Of a stretch of 64,000 bases of DNA, positions 35,823 through 43,963 are shown piece by piece. Position numbers and translations under genes: made by a program. The DNA is from Hyphomicrobiales bacterium 4NK60-0047b (GTDB taxonomy: Bacteria; Pseudomonadota; Alphaproteobacteria; Rhizobiales; HXMU1428-3): assembly GCA_040367435.1 (NCBI GenBank), contig BAABWY010000001.1, positions 992,001 to 1,056,000 on the forward strand, read 5' to 3'. Position 1 is the first letter of the stretch. Each line of letters starts with the position of its first letter. The notes under the pieces are model-generated. The model searched no databases. It was not told the origin of the DNA and saw only the letters and a program-made list of their open reading frames with translations.

Positions 35823-37292
35823 TTACTCCTTCAATCTTAGCTTCTGTAAGCCAGTTGCAATTTGATTAAATGCCTCTTGCAAAGAAGACCCATCAGGAGA
35901 ATTAAAATACATATCCTCTCTTGTGGCACACTCCCTCATAAGCTGCTGCGTGTTGCTATCATTTAATTGGAACGTAATAGAATAAATCAAAATATCTTGC
36001 GATTTAACATTCGTGCAAATTGTCTCGAGTTTATCATCCAATTGATTACCCAACCAGCCTGTCCCAAGATGATTATAATTTGGCATTCCATAAGCTGAGT
36101 AAATACCATTGTTATAATAGCCGTGATGATTTTGACCATCTGTAAGTAAAACAATTACTTTTCTATTTTCTGTATTATTTTCGTCATCACCTTCAGTATA
36201 TGGCTCTGCGCTTGACAAAACACGCCACCCCCAGATAAGTCCAATAGGAACGGAAGTGTAACCAGACGCAACCATGCTATCCACTTGATTTTTAATGGTA
36301 TTTTTCTGATTAGTTAAAGGAAGAATTTCTGCCGTTGGACATGTGCTTTTAAATTTAAGTACATTTTTTACCCACGAATTATAAACTGGATTATATCCAT
36401 TAAGTGTATGAATTGGCTTAACATATGGTGCCCATTTTGTGTTCACATCACTATCACTAGGCGGTACATCCCATAAGTCTAAATCAACAGTTGTTCCTTC
36501 TGCGGTTAAACCAGTACCAACCCGGGCACGCACGCAGCCTAACCAATTTCGATCATATTCATCAAGCACTTCATAGGCAGTCTTACCTTTTAATGAAGTC
36601 TTCCATGGATAGTCTTGGTTTTCTCCATAGTCCTCTTGCCCGGCAACAGATTTACTTTCTGAATCAACCCAAGAAGCATATTTATTATCAGTTCCAATAT
36701 TGACAGCCCCAGTGAAAGGCACAAGAGCAATCTCAACATACTCAGAACTTCCATCAGTTGCATATAGAGTATCAACCAAGGTTTTCGCAGCTGTCTTCAA
36801 TGAACTCATCTTAGATCCGCTCATTGAACCAGTATTATCGAGAACAAGCGCCACTTCAATATTAACTAACGTCCGACCAACAACAGATTTTTCATTAATA
36901 TCCATCGTATCATTGCCAGCTAGTTTCATTAAAATTGTAGGAACGATAGCACTGGATGTCGCTGTCACTTCTTCATTATTGACCACAACATTAATCTGAG
37001 GGTCATAATCTTTTCTTGTTGAAGCAGAAATGTTGGCATCAAAATATTGTTTCGCTATGGTTATCATCGCAACTTCATCTGTGACAGGCAAAGAACCAGC
37101 AGCTAACACTGCAGCATCAAGAGCACGTGCGATTTCTTTTTTAACCAAATAGCCACGCGCATAATCAATCGAAATACCTGCAGCCAATAGTAAAACAATT
37201 GCCATAGGGCCATAAATCATAGCCACCGCACCATCTTCACTTTTGTAAAAATGATTAACAAGTCTTTTAAGGTTATGGAAAATCTTTTGCAT
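35823..37292 (-). CDS. TadG-like pilus protein with von Willebrand factor A domain
   Basis: The 489-residue protein has an N-terminal TadE/TadG-type membrane segment (EDGAVAMIYGPMAIVLLLAAG, about residues 20-45). A large extracytoplasmic VWA domain follows with a MIDAS motif DNTGSMSGSKMSS, a later Thr region (TSVPIGLIWGWRVL) and VIVLLTDGQNHHG. It ends with ATREDMYFNSPDGSSLQEAF. VWA TadG proteins help anchor or tip the pilus. It is divergent from the two TadE-like genes at 37554 and 38145. Confidence 0.88.
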   Translation of the reverse strand: MQKIFHNLKRLVNHFYKSEDGAVAMIYGPMAIVLLLAAGISIDYARGYLVKKEIARALDAAVLAAGSLPVTDEVAMITIAKQYFDANISASTRKDYDPQINVVVNNEEVTATSSAIVPTILMKLAGNDTMDINEKSVVGRTLVNIEVALVLDNTGSMSGSKMSSLKTAAKTLVDTLYATDGSSEYVEIALVPFTGAVNIGTDNKYASWVDSESKSVAGQEDYGENQDYPWKTSLKGKTAYEVLDEYDRNWLGCVRARVGTGLTAEGTTVDLDLWDVPPSDSDVNTKWAPYVKPIHTLNGYNPVYNSWVKNVLKFKSTCPTAEILPLTNQKNTIKNQVDSMVASGYTSVPIGLIWGWRVLSSAEPYTEGDDENNTENRKVIVLLTDGQNHHGYYNNGIYSAYGMPNYNHLGTGWLGNQLDDKLETICTNVKSQDILIYSITFQLNDSNTQQLMRECATREDMYFNSPDGSSLQEAFNQIATGLQKLRLKE

Positions 37293-37553
37293 CAGTGCTC
37301 ACCCACAAAATAAATTTAACAAGCTAAACGATTAGACCAATTAAATTTCATTAAAACTGAGCAAATAATGACAGAAAGATATAAATATTTTCCAACCACA
37401 TATGGTTTATTTTTATTAAACAATCTTAAGGGGAAGTTTTAACGTCTTAACTTTATCTATCTCTTACTCAAAAAAAGATCATAAACGAATTTTTCAGATA
37501 TTTTTGATACAACACTCTTGTTACATAGTAACTTTAGTATCCAAGGCATAATA

Positions 37554-38126
37554 ATGATCAACTTAGCAAAAAAAAATTTCAATAGAACTTACATAAAATC
37601 ACTAAAATTAGTTCAGAAATTTAAAAAAGATGTTGAAGGTATTGTTGCAGTAGAATTTGCATTTATAGGCCTTCCCTTCTTTTTGCTTATTTTTGGTATA
37701 CTTGAGATTTCATTAGTCTTTATGGCCGAGATTAACTTGGCCCACGCAACAGCAGATACAGCAAGAAGATTAAGAACCAACCAAGCTGGAATTGATACTC
37801 TAGATAAATTCAAGGAAAATATTTGCGCAAACGTAGTATTCATTCCAAATTGCATATCAAAAGTAAAAGTAGAAGTTAGAACTTATGACGACTTCGCCAG
37901 CATCGACACATCTTTTAATGTGACTGGCGATGGCGGTCTTGATGATAATTTCCTATTTCAATCAGTGCCACCTGGATCGATAGCAACAGTTAGAACATTT
38001 ATTGAATGGGATATTTTTGCAAAAATCCCAAACTTAGGTCTTGGAAACCTCCCAAACAACAACAGGTTAGTGCAAGGTTTCTCTGCATTTCGCAGCGAAC
38101 CAGGCTTAAGCACTGGCTCAGACTAA
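37554..38126 (+). CDS. TadE-like pseudopilin
   Basis: This pseudopilin of about 190 residues has a basic leader, then EGIVAVEFAFIGLPFFLLIFGILE (about residues 27-50), the TadE signature with conserved Glu. The rest is a periplasmic domain with two Cys (ENICANVVFIPNC). CpaA probably cleaves it in the leader. ATG 37554, with AAGG 7 nt upstream, is preferred over the TTG at 37518. It forms an operon with the next TadE-like gene. Confidence 0.85.
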   Translation: MINLAKKNFNRTYIKSLKLVQKFKKDVEGIVAVEFAFIGLPFFLLIFGILEISLVFMAEINLAHATADTARRLRTNQAGIDTLDKFKENICANVVFIPNCISKVKVEVRTYDDFASIDTSFNVTGDGGLDDNFLFQSVPPGSIATVRTFIEWDIFAKIPNLGLGNLPNNNRLVQGFSAFRSEPGLSTGSD

Positions 38127-38144
38127 CCTGAAGGGTAAAAGAAA

Positions 38145-38729
38145 ATGAAATTATTCCAGTCGGCTGCAAATAAACTATTCATGAAGCTCAGCTCCTTTAA
38201 GAAAAACAGCGAGGGGACAGCCGCAATTGAATTTGCCTTCATTGCACCATTAATGATCGCCACTTATTTTGGAACAGTTGAAATTTCTCGGGTCTACATA
38301 ACTAAAAATAAAGTTGAAACAGTCACCGAAACAATTTCAGATCTTGTCGCCCAAGGTAAAACAACAACCACACAAGAATTGGCTGATATTTTTGCAATCG
38401 GCTCAAAAGCTCTAACTACAAAAGAGAATCTTGAATTCAATATTGTAGTCACTGCAGTTGAGACTCAACCAAACAATTCAGGAACCCCCGTCAGCCGCGT
38501 ACTTTGGAGTGAAAGCAAAAAAGGAACGAAAAAATTAACAAAAGACTCGATTGTAAACGATCTACCAGTCGGCTTAGCTAGGAATTATGAAACAATCATA
38601 ATGACAGAACTCTACTACGAACATTCATCTTTTTTAGAGTTTTTTATTAAAGGCAAAAAATCTTTTGATCGCCGGTTTTATTCAAAACCAAGATACACCT
38701 CATCCATCCCCTGTACTGATTGTACATAA
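38145..38729 (+). CDS. TadE/TadF-like pseudopilin
   Basis: The 194-residue protein has leader residues up to SFKKNSEGT, then AAIEFAFIAPLMIATYFGTVEISR with the pseudopilin Glu. The periplasmic C-terminus ends in SIPCTDCT. It follows the first TadE-like gene by 18 bp and is likely cotranscribed. It could be called TadF, but I cannot separate the two by sequence. Confidence 0.85.
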   Translation: MKLFQSAANKLFMKLSSFKKNSEGTAAIEFAFIAPLMIATYFGTVEISRVYITKNKVETVTETISDLVAQGKTTTTQELADIFAIGSKALTTKENLEFNIVVTAVETQPNNSGTPVSRVLWSESKKGTKKLTKDSIVNDLPVGLARNYETIIMTELYYEHSSFLEFFIKGKKSFDRRFYSKPRYTSSIPCTDCT

Positions 38730-38770
38730 AGAACTGAGTGCACTTAAATAAAATTATTACTCAAATAATT

Positions 38771-39523
38771 CTATTCAACAGGTGTAATAGCTGTTTGAAT
38801 CTTGCCAATGTCAAAACCAAACCATCCGTTTGTTGGTAGCATACGGTCCCATAAATGCGTCCAAATATCAGTTGTTCCAACAACATCAAAGAATGAAGCA
38901 AAGGGCGGCGTTAAAAAGAAAACCCCAACGGCAGCAAGAGCCATTAAAAAAGAAGCCCCGGGACTGCGATACTCAATAAGCTTCAAAGCTGTTCCAAAAG
39001 AGCGTTTCACACGGTTACCGCTAAAATCAACACTGTAAATTTCATCAAGCAATAAATGCACAATATAGCCAAACAACATAAAGATACCAGACAGCCAGCA
39101 TATACGAGGGTCTGATTGCAAACCATGATGAAAAATAGCCGCTGTAGCAAAAAGAAAAAACACACCAGCTAATAAAGAGTGAAACACCCCTCGATGCACA
39201 GCAAAATTATGAAACAAACTATGTAAGCAATATCGAACAGCTAAAAACGTACCAATCCAGATAATCCATAGTTCAACAATAGAATATTTAGAAACAACAC
39301 AAAACAAAACAACGATAGATAAAAACAAGCCCAGCGCAAAAAATATAATCCGAGAAGATCGAGAATCCTTCAAATCAATATCCGGCAAAACACTGCCCAA
39401 AGCACCAGCAAGCGCCAAAGTAATAATATCAGTTTGATTTATCATCTCTGTTGCAACAGCCAAAGTCGCTGCCATGCCACTCGCAATTGTACCTACACCC
39501 AAATGAGTTGCAAAGTTAGCCAT
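38771..39523 (-). CDS. YdjM-family membrane-bound metal-dependent hydrolase
   Basis: This integral membrane protein of about 250 residues belongs to the YdjM (DUF457) family: ANFATHLGVG at the start, then GSVLPDIDLKDS with acidic metal ligands, HRGVFHSLLAG, and LLLDEIYSVDFSG. About six membrane segments are visible. E. coli YdjM is SOS-induced, but the enzymatic function is unproven. ATG 39523 is chosen with GGGAG upstream. Confidence 0.8.
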   Translation of the reverse strand: MANFATHLGVGTIASGMAATLAVATEMINQTDIITLALAGALGSVLPDIDLKDSRSSRIIFFALGLFLSIVVLFCVVSKYSIVELWIIWIGTFLAVRYCLHSLFHNFAVHRGVFHSLLAGVFFLFATAAIFHHGLQSDPRICWLSGIFMLFGYIVHLLLDEIYSVDFSGNRVKRSFGTALKLIEYRSPGASFLMALAAVGVFFLTPPFASFFDVVGTTDIWTHLWDRMLPTNGWFGFDIGKIQTAITPVE

Positions 39524-39680
39524 TTCCACTGCTCCCAAAGTTGAAGAGATGAATTGGGGGGTAGACCCTAATCACCAAGGACTGATAAATGTCGCTAAAC
39601 TTAAAAAAGCAGATTCTAAGGTCAAAGAGAAGGGAATTTCAAAAGATGAGAAGATACATGGACTGAATAATGTTGATAAC

Positions 39681-40313
39681 TCAACGATACGTCACATCAG
39701 TCCCCTTCAAACCGCAATACCCACCAGGGTTTTTAGCTAAATATTGCTGATGATAGGTCTCAGCAAAATAAAAAACATCGTTGGGCTTAACTTCAGTCGT
39801 AATCGCTCCAAACCCTTTTGAATTCAAAGCTGCTTGATATTTAAGCTTACTTGTAAGAACAGCCGCTTGTTGCTCATCAGACGTTGTATAAATTCCAGAG
39901 CGATATTGCGTACCAACATCATTCCCCTGCCTGTTGCCTTGAGTGGGGTCATGAGCTTCCCAAAAGACAGAGAGCAAATCATCTAGCGACAGCTTTTCAG
40001 GCTCAAAAACCACCATAACAAGCTCATTATGCCCCGTTTTGCCTGTGCAAACTTCTTCATAAGTGGGGTTGGGCGTATACCCCGCGCCATACCCCACAGC
40101 CGTCACCCAAACACCATCAAGCTGCCAAAAGCGGCGCTCAGCCCCCCAAAAACAACCCAAGCCAAAGTAAATAACCTCAGATGTCTCAGGATAAGGCCCC
40201 TTCATATCAAGGCCATTAACAAAATGAGCTGGTTCAACGGCAAGAGGCTCTGCCCGCCCAGCTAATGCATCTTCTTTAGAAACAGCCACAATTTTGCTTT
40301 TTGCATAAAACAT
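39681..40313 (-). CDS. msrA: peptide methionine sulfoxide reductase A
   Basis: This MsrA of about 210 residues reduces methionine-S-sulfoxide in proteins. Catalytic motif GLGCFWGAERRFW contains the nucleophilic Cys. Following are GTQYRSGIY and, at the C-terminus, PGGYCGLKGTDVTYR, whose Cys may be the resolving residue. An unusual detail is GYGAGYTPNPTYEEVC, where most relatives have GYAGG. The start is placed at 40313. There is no signal peptide, so it is cytosolic. Confidence 0.92.
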   Translation of the reverse strand: MFYAKSKIVAVSKEDALAGRAEPLAVEPAHFVNGLDMKGPYPETSEVIYFGLGCFWGAERRFWQLDGVWVTAVGYGAGYTPNPTYEEVCTGKTGHNELVMVVFEPEKLSLDDLLSVFWEAHDPTQGNRQGNDVGTQYRSGIYTTSDEQQAAVLTSKLKYQAALNSKGFGAITTEVKPNDVFYFAETYHQQYLAKNPGGYCGLKGTDVTYR

Positions 40314-40466
40314 TTTATTTCTGCCTATTCTTATCTCTTGCACTTTTCATCATAACGGATTTTAGTGTCTAATAAGAGTAACAAATTATCACGTTCTGCT
40401 CAAAATAGGTTCACTGAAAACCCAAGGAACGCGGATATCACGACGGTTGCTTATTGAGGATGCTTT

Positions 40467-40500
40467 ATGCCGGTTGCTGGTGGGCAACCTGAAGCCGCAT
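40467..40500 (+). repeat. R1 hairpin repeat, copy 3
   Basis: Outer arms ATGC (40467-40470) and GCAT (40497-40500), inner arms GGTTGC (40472-40477) and GCAACC (40484-40489), loop TGGTGG, followed by TGAAG. It lies inside a longer pair formed by GGTTGCT near 40445 and AGCAAACC near 40508. Confidence 0.7.
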
Positions 40501-40556
40501 TTAAAAAGCAAACCTGACTGAGCACGAATGTGACGGTTGCTATTTGCAGATGCTTT

Positions 40557-40587
40557 GGGCCGGTTTCTAGTGGGAAACCGAAGGCCC
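40557..40587 (+). repeat. R1 hairpin repeat, copy 4
   Basis: Outer arms GGGCC and GGCCC, inner arms GGTTTC (40562-40567) and GAAACC (40574-40579), loop TAGTGG, followed by GAAG. It is enclosed by GATGCT near 40549 and AGCATC near 40597, the latter followed by CGAAGCAC. Confidence 0.7.
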
Positions 40588-40613
40588 ATCAAAAATAGCA
40601 TCCGAAGCACATT

Positions 40614-40644
40614 GTGCCGGTTTCTGGTGGGAAACTGAAGGCAC
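40614..40644 (+). repeat. R1 hairpin repeat, copy 5
   Basis: Outer arms GTGCC and GGCAC, inner arms GTTTC (40620-40624) and GAAAC (40631-40635), loop TGGTGG, followed by TGAAG. With copy 4 it lies inside a pair formed by GGTTGCT near 40535 and AGCAACC near 40655. Confidence 0.7.
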
Positions 40645-40677
40645 ACTAAAAGAGAGCAACCTGAAGGAGCATAAAAA

Positions 40678-41424
40678 ATGACAGACGTAGACAAAACAAT
40701 GCGAATATTCGAAGCAAGTAGAGGACGGAAAGTTATCCTCATAACTGTTTTTACGCTTCTTATTCCCTTTTTTATCTCTCTGCCTTTCATGATTTTCTTG
40801 AGGTTGAGCAAAGGCTTCTATTATGACGCCGCCATTTTATTTCTTTTTGCCATTTTATTTGCGATTTGGATGGTGTTTCTCGGCGCTCACATTTTATCAA
40901 GCCTACGCACCCGCATCCAACTAAACGAACAAGACGCAGTCCTACTCGTCCCCAATTGGCGCGGCCCCTTGCCTCTGCTGCCATACAAAACAATCAGCCT
41001 GACTTATGAAAATGTAAAGTCCGTCGAAAGCCGTAGCGAAATCTACAGAGAAGCCATCATTCCTATACTCATGCGTTCTTGCAGCATCGTCACACAAGAT
41101 GGGGAACGGCATATTCTCGGCTATACAAAAGAAAAAGCCACAGACCCGGCCTTTCCTTTTACTGAAATCAGCCACGAAATCGCCATGCGCGCAGGCCTCC
41201 CTTTAAGTGAAAGAGGAACCGTTCACGCAGGCGGCCAATATCTGGCCGCCATCAAAGGCCCCCCTTCATGGGACAAACAACCATTGTCGCCAGCTGCTGT
41301 TCAAACGGCACGAAAAGCCGCCCAAAAATTCTGGTGGATCATGATCGCCATTTCAGCCGCAATTCTCATCACCGGCGTCGGCATCGAATTCTGGCGCATC
41401 GGCGTAGAAGGTTTTGCTCAGTAA
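40678..41424 (+). CDS. membrane protein of unknown function
   Basis: The 248-residue protein has two N-terminal membrane helices (about residues 20-42 and 50-74), a soluble middle of about 140 residues (RIQLNEQDAVLLVPNWRGPLPLLPYKTISLTYENVKSVESR...), and a C-terminal helix (FWWIMIAISAAILITGVGIEF). The middle part resembles a bacterial PH-like fold, but I do not recognise a named family. Its Shine-Dalgarno sequence, GAAGGAGC, lies in the 3' end of the nested R1 repeat, the same arrangement as at 63333. Confidence 0.65.
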   Translation: MTDVDKTMRIFEASRGRKVILITVFTLLIPFFISLPFMIFLRLSKGFYYDAAILFLFAILFAIWMVFLGAHILSSLRTRIQLNEQDAVLLVPNWRGPLPLLPYKTISLTYENVKSVESRSEIYREAIIPILMRSCSIVTQDGERHILGYTKEKATDPAFPFTEISHEIAMRAGLPLSERGTVHAGGQYLAAIKGPPSWDKQPLSPAAVQTARKAAQKFWWIMIAISAAILITGVGIEFWRIGVEGFAQ

Positions 41425-41443
41425 ACAATCAATAATCAAACGA

Positions 41444-42025
41444 CTAGAGTGGTTCATAAATACTCATAATCACACCATTTGGATATGCTTCCGTTTTTTT
41501 GAGTTTATAGTTGGCGCGAGATAAATCAGAACCGAATAATTTTTTACCTTGCCCAACATGAACCGGAAAAATCCATAAACGCAATTCGTCTACCAATTTA
41601 TGCTTTAAAAGAGATTGCACAAGTTCACCACTACCATGCACTTGTATCAATGGACCACTCTGACTTTTTAAATTTAAAATTTCTGTCCGTATATCTCCAG
41701 ATAAAGAAACCGAGTTATCCCATTCAAGCGCACTCTCGGAAGAAGTAAAAACATATTTTCGAGCTTCATTCAAAAGCTTTGCAATAGGATCAGGGCTCTC
41801 AACTTCAGGCCAGTGAGTCGCAAAAACATCATAAGTCTTACGGCCAAATAGAATGTCATAAGGAACACTCATTGCTTCCTTCAAAACATGTGGCATCGTT
41901 TCATCCCAATAATCCGACGCCCATCCACCTTGTGTAAAGTTATCAGATGGATCTTCTTCAGAACTACTTGGTCCTTGCATGACACCATCAAGTGATAAAA
42001 AAGTTAGAATGGCTAATTTTCTCAT
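41444..42025 (-). CDS. dihydrofolate reductase-family protein (RibD C-terminal type)
   Basis: This 193-residue protein belongs to the RibD C-terminal/DHFR-like family: LAILTFLSLDGVMQGP, ILFGRKTYDVFATHWP, and VHGSGELVQSLLKHKLVDELRLWIFPVHVGQGKKLF. It is a likely NADPH-dependent reductase of unknown substrate. Its ATG immediately follows the stop codon of the upstream membrane-protein gene (42026-42430), so the two are translationally coupled. The pair is divergent from an HxlR gene. Confidence 0.85.
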   Translation of the reverse strand: MRKLAILTFLSLDGVMQGPSSSEEDPSDNFTQGGWASDYWDETMPHVLKEAMSVPYDILFGRKTYDVFATHWPEVESPDPIAKLLNEARKYVFTSSESALEWDNSVSLSGDIRTEILNLKSQSGPLIQVHGSGELVQSLLKHKLVDELRLWIFPVHVGQGKKLFGSDLSRANYKLKKTEAYPNGVIMSIYEPL

Positions 42026-42430
42026 TTAAATTCGCTCCCGATAAATTAATCCCAAAGCCAGGCCAGTTAAAATAAATTGCACAGCCTGAAAAATTGTATG
42101 ATAAATCAGAAAATCCGCCACAGGCTCTATTTTAAATTTCGCAGCCGTTGCAAACCCCATCGCCGTATAAGTCATCAAACCAATTATAAGCGTAAACTTC
42201 ACACCATCAAAAACTGTTTTGCGTCTCTCAATATCGTGCTTTGAATAAAGAAAGCCAATAACAATGCCTTGCACCAAAATTGCAGCAACCCCAAGCGGCA
42301 TAATCGGTTCAGCGCGCTGAAACGCGCCCCATTGCACATAAAGATCATGAAAAAACACCATGTGCCAAGGATAAGCCCAGGCCATAGTGATCACAAAATA
42401 TGCGGCAACAAACAGTCCAAGTTTCTTCAT
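42026..42430 (-). CDS. small four-helix membrane protein, unknown function
   Basis: The 134-residue product has four hydrophobic segments (about residues 5-20, 44-62, 76-95, 107-130). I do not recognise the family. It is the first gene of a two-gene unit with the DHFR-like protein and is divergent from the HxlR gene at 42538, which may control it. Confidence 0.65.
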   Translation of the reverse strand: MKKLGLFVAAYFVITMAWAYPWHMVFFHDLYVQWGAFQRAEPIMPLGVAAILVQGIVIGFLYSKHDIERRKTVFDGVKFTLIIGLMTYTAMGFATAAKFKIEPVADFLIYHTIFQAVQFILTGLALGLIYRERI

Positions 42431-42484
42431 TGTCTTTTTACCTATTTACCAGCTTAAAAATTGCAAAGCTTGCAGAGTTGGAAA

Positions 42485-42526
42485 TTAATTCTATAATAAA
42501 AGTGATATCAACAATAATTCTATTAT
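42485..42526. promoter_or_regulatory. direct repeats in the divergent promoter (possible HxlR operator)
   Basis: TTAATTCTATAAT (42485-42497) and ATAATTCTATTAT (42514-42526) share 11 of 13 bases and are 29 bp apart, close to three helical turns. They lie between the HxlR gene and the divergent membrane-protein gene. Confidence 0.4.
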
Positions 42527-42537
42527 GCAAGTGTTTC

Positions 42538-42978
42538 ATGGTTTCTAAAATTGAACATAAAAACAGAACCGGCTGCCCCATAGCCTGCTCACTAGATATT
42601 CTCGGCGATCACTGGACCCTATTGGTCATTCGTAATTTGATGTTTTTAGATGTGCATGAATATAAAGATATGCTGAAAACAGAAGAGCAAATTTCAAGCA
42701 GCATTTTGTCTGACCGCTTAAAGAAACTCGAATGTGAAGGCGTCATAGCCTCCATCCCCCACCCAGATAGCAAACGCAGAAAACTTTACTATCTAACACC
42801 GGTAGGCAAAGACTTAATTCATCTCATGATGGAAATTGTCTTATGGGCAAACAATCACCTAAGCGAGCGACTTGATATCCCAGCTGAGAAGAAAAAATTA
42901 CTCGAGAAAAACCCGGAAAAATTCAAAGCCCTCATCCTGGACAAAATCCAAAAATGGGAAGAAGAGCATCTTTATTAA
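42538..42978 (+). CDS. HxlR-family transcriptional regulator
   Basis: The 146-residue winged-helix regulator has the N-terminal Cys pair CPIACSLDILGDHWTLLVIRN, then EQISSSILSDRLKKLECEGVI and SKRRKLYYLTPVGKDL. ATG 42538 gives the family's normal N-terminus. The longer frame from 42400 overlaps the divergent gene. It probably controls the divergent membrane-protein/DHFR-like pair. An R1 hairpin starts right after its stop codon. Confidence 0.88.
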   Translation: MVSKIEHKNRTGCPIACSLDILGDHWTLLVIRNLMFLDVHEYKDMLKTEEQISSSILSDRLKKLECEGVIASIPHPDSKRRKLYYLTPVGKDLIHLMMEIVLWANNHLSERLDIPAEKKKLLEKNPEKFKALILDKIQKWEEEHLY

Positions 42979-43008
42979 GTGCGGATGCTTTGTGGGCATC
43001 TGAAGCAC
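42979..43008 (+). repeat. R1 hairpin repeat, copy 6
   Basis: Outer arms GTGC (42979-42982) and GCAC (43005-43008), inner arms GATGC and GCATC, followed by TGAAG. It begins at the base after the HxlR stop codon. Confidence 0.65.
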
Positions 43009-43018
43009 AATTAAAAAT

Positions 43019-43050
43019 ACGGATGCTTTGTGGGCAACCTAAAGCGCTAC
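43019..43050 (+). repeat. R1 hairpin repeat, copy 7 (mismatched)
   Basis: The 5' arm is GGATGC and the 3' arm GCAACC, leaving one mismatch. This copy seems to join a left arm of the GATGC type to a right arm of the GTTGC type, as if recombined. CTAAAGCGC follows. Confidence 0.55.
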
Positions 43051-43059
43051 TAAAAAGCA

Positions 43060-43077
43060 ATAGCCGTAAGAGAAAAA
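43060..43077 (+). repeat. isolated R2 tail
   Basis: AATAGCCGTAAGAGAAAA matches the conserved tail AATAGCCGTGAGAGAAA of the R2 elements. It lies 9 bp from the stop codon of the converging sirtuin gene. Copies 6 and 7 of R1 stand directly before it. Confidence 0.5.
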
Positions 43078-43086
43078 AGATAAAAC

Positions 43087-43824
43087 CTACCGCACAACTT
43101 TCTTCTGTGCGATAGCTGCTTCATGCATCAGCTTGTCAACATAGCGCGGTACAATCTCTGTCGCTTTTCCTTGATGCGCTTCATGAAACTGAACAGCCCC
43201 ATCAGAAGGCTCTAAGTTCAATTCAACAGTATGAGCACCGGCTTTTCTCGCCATGTTCACAAACCCAGCCGCAGGATATACGGAACCTGACGTTCCAATT
43301 GAAATGAAGAGAAAGCAACTATCAATCTCTTTTTGAATTTCATCCAAATCATATGGCATCTCACCAAACCAAACAACGTCAGGCCGTTGTTGCCCCTGCA
43401 CATTACATGATGGACAAATAGAGTTCACTTCAATGGTTCCATAAGGGTAGTCATAGGTCGTGCCGCAATCATTACATTTCACCCGGTCAATCTGCCCATG
43501 CATATGAATAATCCGGTGTGATCCAGCCGCCTCATGCAAGCTGTCAATATTCTGCGTCACAATCACAACTTCTCCAGGATACTCAGCTTCTAACCGAGCA
43601 AGCGCTTTATGGGCTGTATTCGGTGTCGCCTTATGATGCAAATCACGGCGCATATTATAAAAATCTAAACAGCGCTTTGGATCAGCTGCATAGCCCTCTG
43701 GCGTTGCAACCTCTTCAAAATTAAACTTGCTCCAAATACCATTCTCTTCACGAAAAGTTCCAAGACCAGACTCAGCTGAAAGCCCAGCACCAGTAAGAAT
43801 AAGAATTTTATCATAAAGCGGCAT
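43087..43824 (-). CDS. cobB: Sir2-family NAD-dependent protein deacylase
   Basis: This 245-residue class III sirtuin has LTGAGLSAESGLGTFRE for NAD binding, VVIVTQNIDSLHEAAGS, the catalytic HMHG and a zinc ribbon with C-x2-C (CNDC) and C-x2-C (CPSC). The motif GYAADPKRCLDFYNMRR holds the Tyr and Arg that give SIRT5-like enzymes preference for succinyl and malonyl lysine, so desuccinylation is likely in addition to deacetylation. It is monocistronic. Confidence 0.93.
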   Translation of the reverse strand: MPLYDKILILTGAGLSAESGLGTFREENGIWSKFNFEEVATPEGYAADPKRCLDFYNMRRDLHHKATPNTAHKALARLEAEYPGEVVIVTQNIDSLHEAAGSHRIIHMHGQIDRVKCNDCGTTYDYPYGTIEVNSICPSCNVQGQQRPDVVWFGEMPYDLDEIQKEIDSCFLFISIGTSGSVYPAAGFVNMARKAGAHTVELNLEPSDGAVQFHEAHQGKATEIVPRYVDKLMHEAAIAQKKVVR

Positions 43825-43963
43825 TGAATGACCTCTGAAGTTTTAAGTATTTATATTTTCATCAATACACCAATTCGGCCAGCAAGCACAACAAGCGATT
43901 AAAAAAATCTAACATAATGAAAACAAAAGAAGAAAATTATTGAAGGAAATAAAATTTCTAAAT

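Larger units (their letters stand above)
40314..40677. other. intergenic region filled with nested R1 hairpins
   Basis: From about 40440 to 40677 the gap consists of at least three R1 hairpins nested inside two longer R1-like pairs. It reaches to the start codon of the next gene and supplies its ribosome-binding site. A 140-residue reading frame on the minus strand here is only a translation of the repeats. Confidence 0.7.

Noticed and set aside
40440-40660. A CRISPR-like series of repeats
   Set aside because: Spacing is irregular, units are nested hairpins with varying stems, and no unique spacers of constant length or cas genes exist.
40389-40811. A 140-residue minus-strand reading frame with repeated FPTRNR motifs
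   Set aside because: The protein repeats are translations of the R1 hairpins, the frame overlaps the real gene at 40678, and there is no ribosome-binding site.
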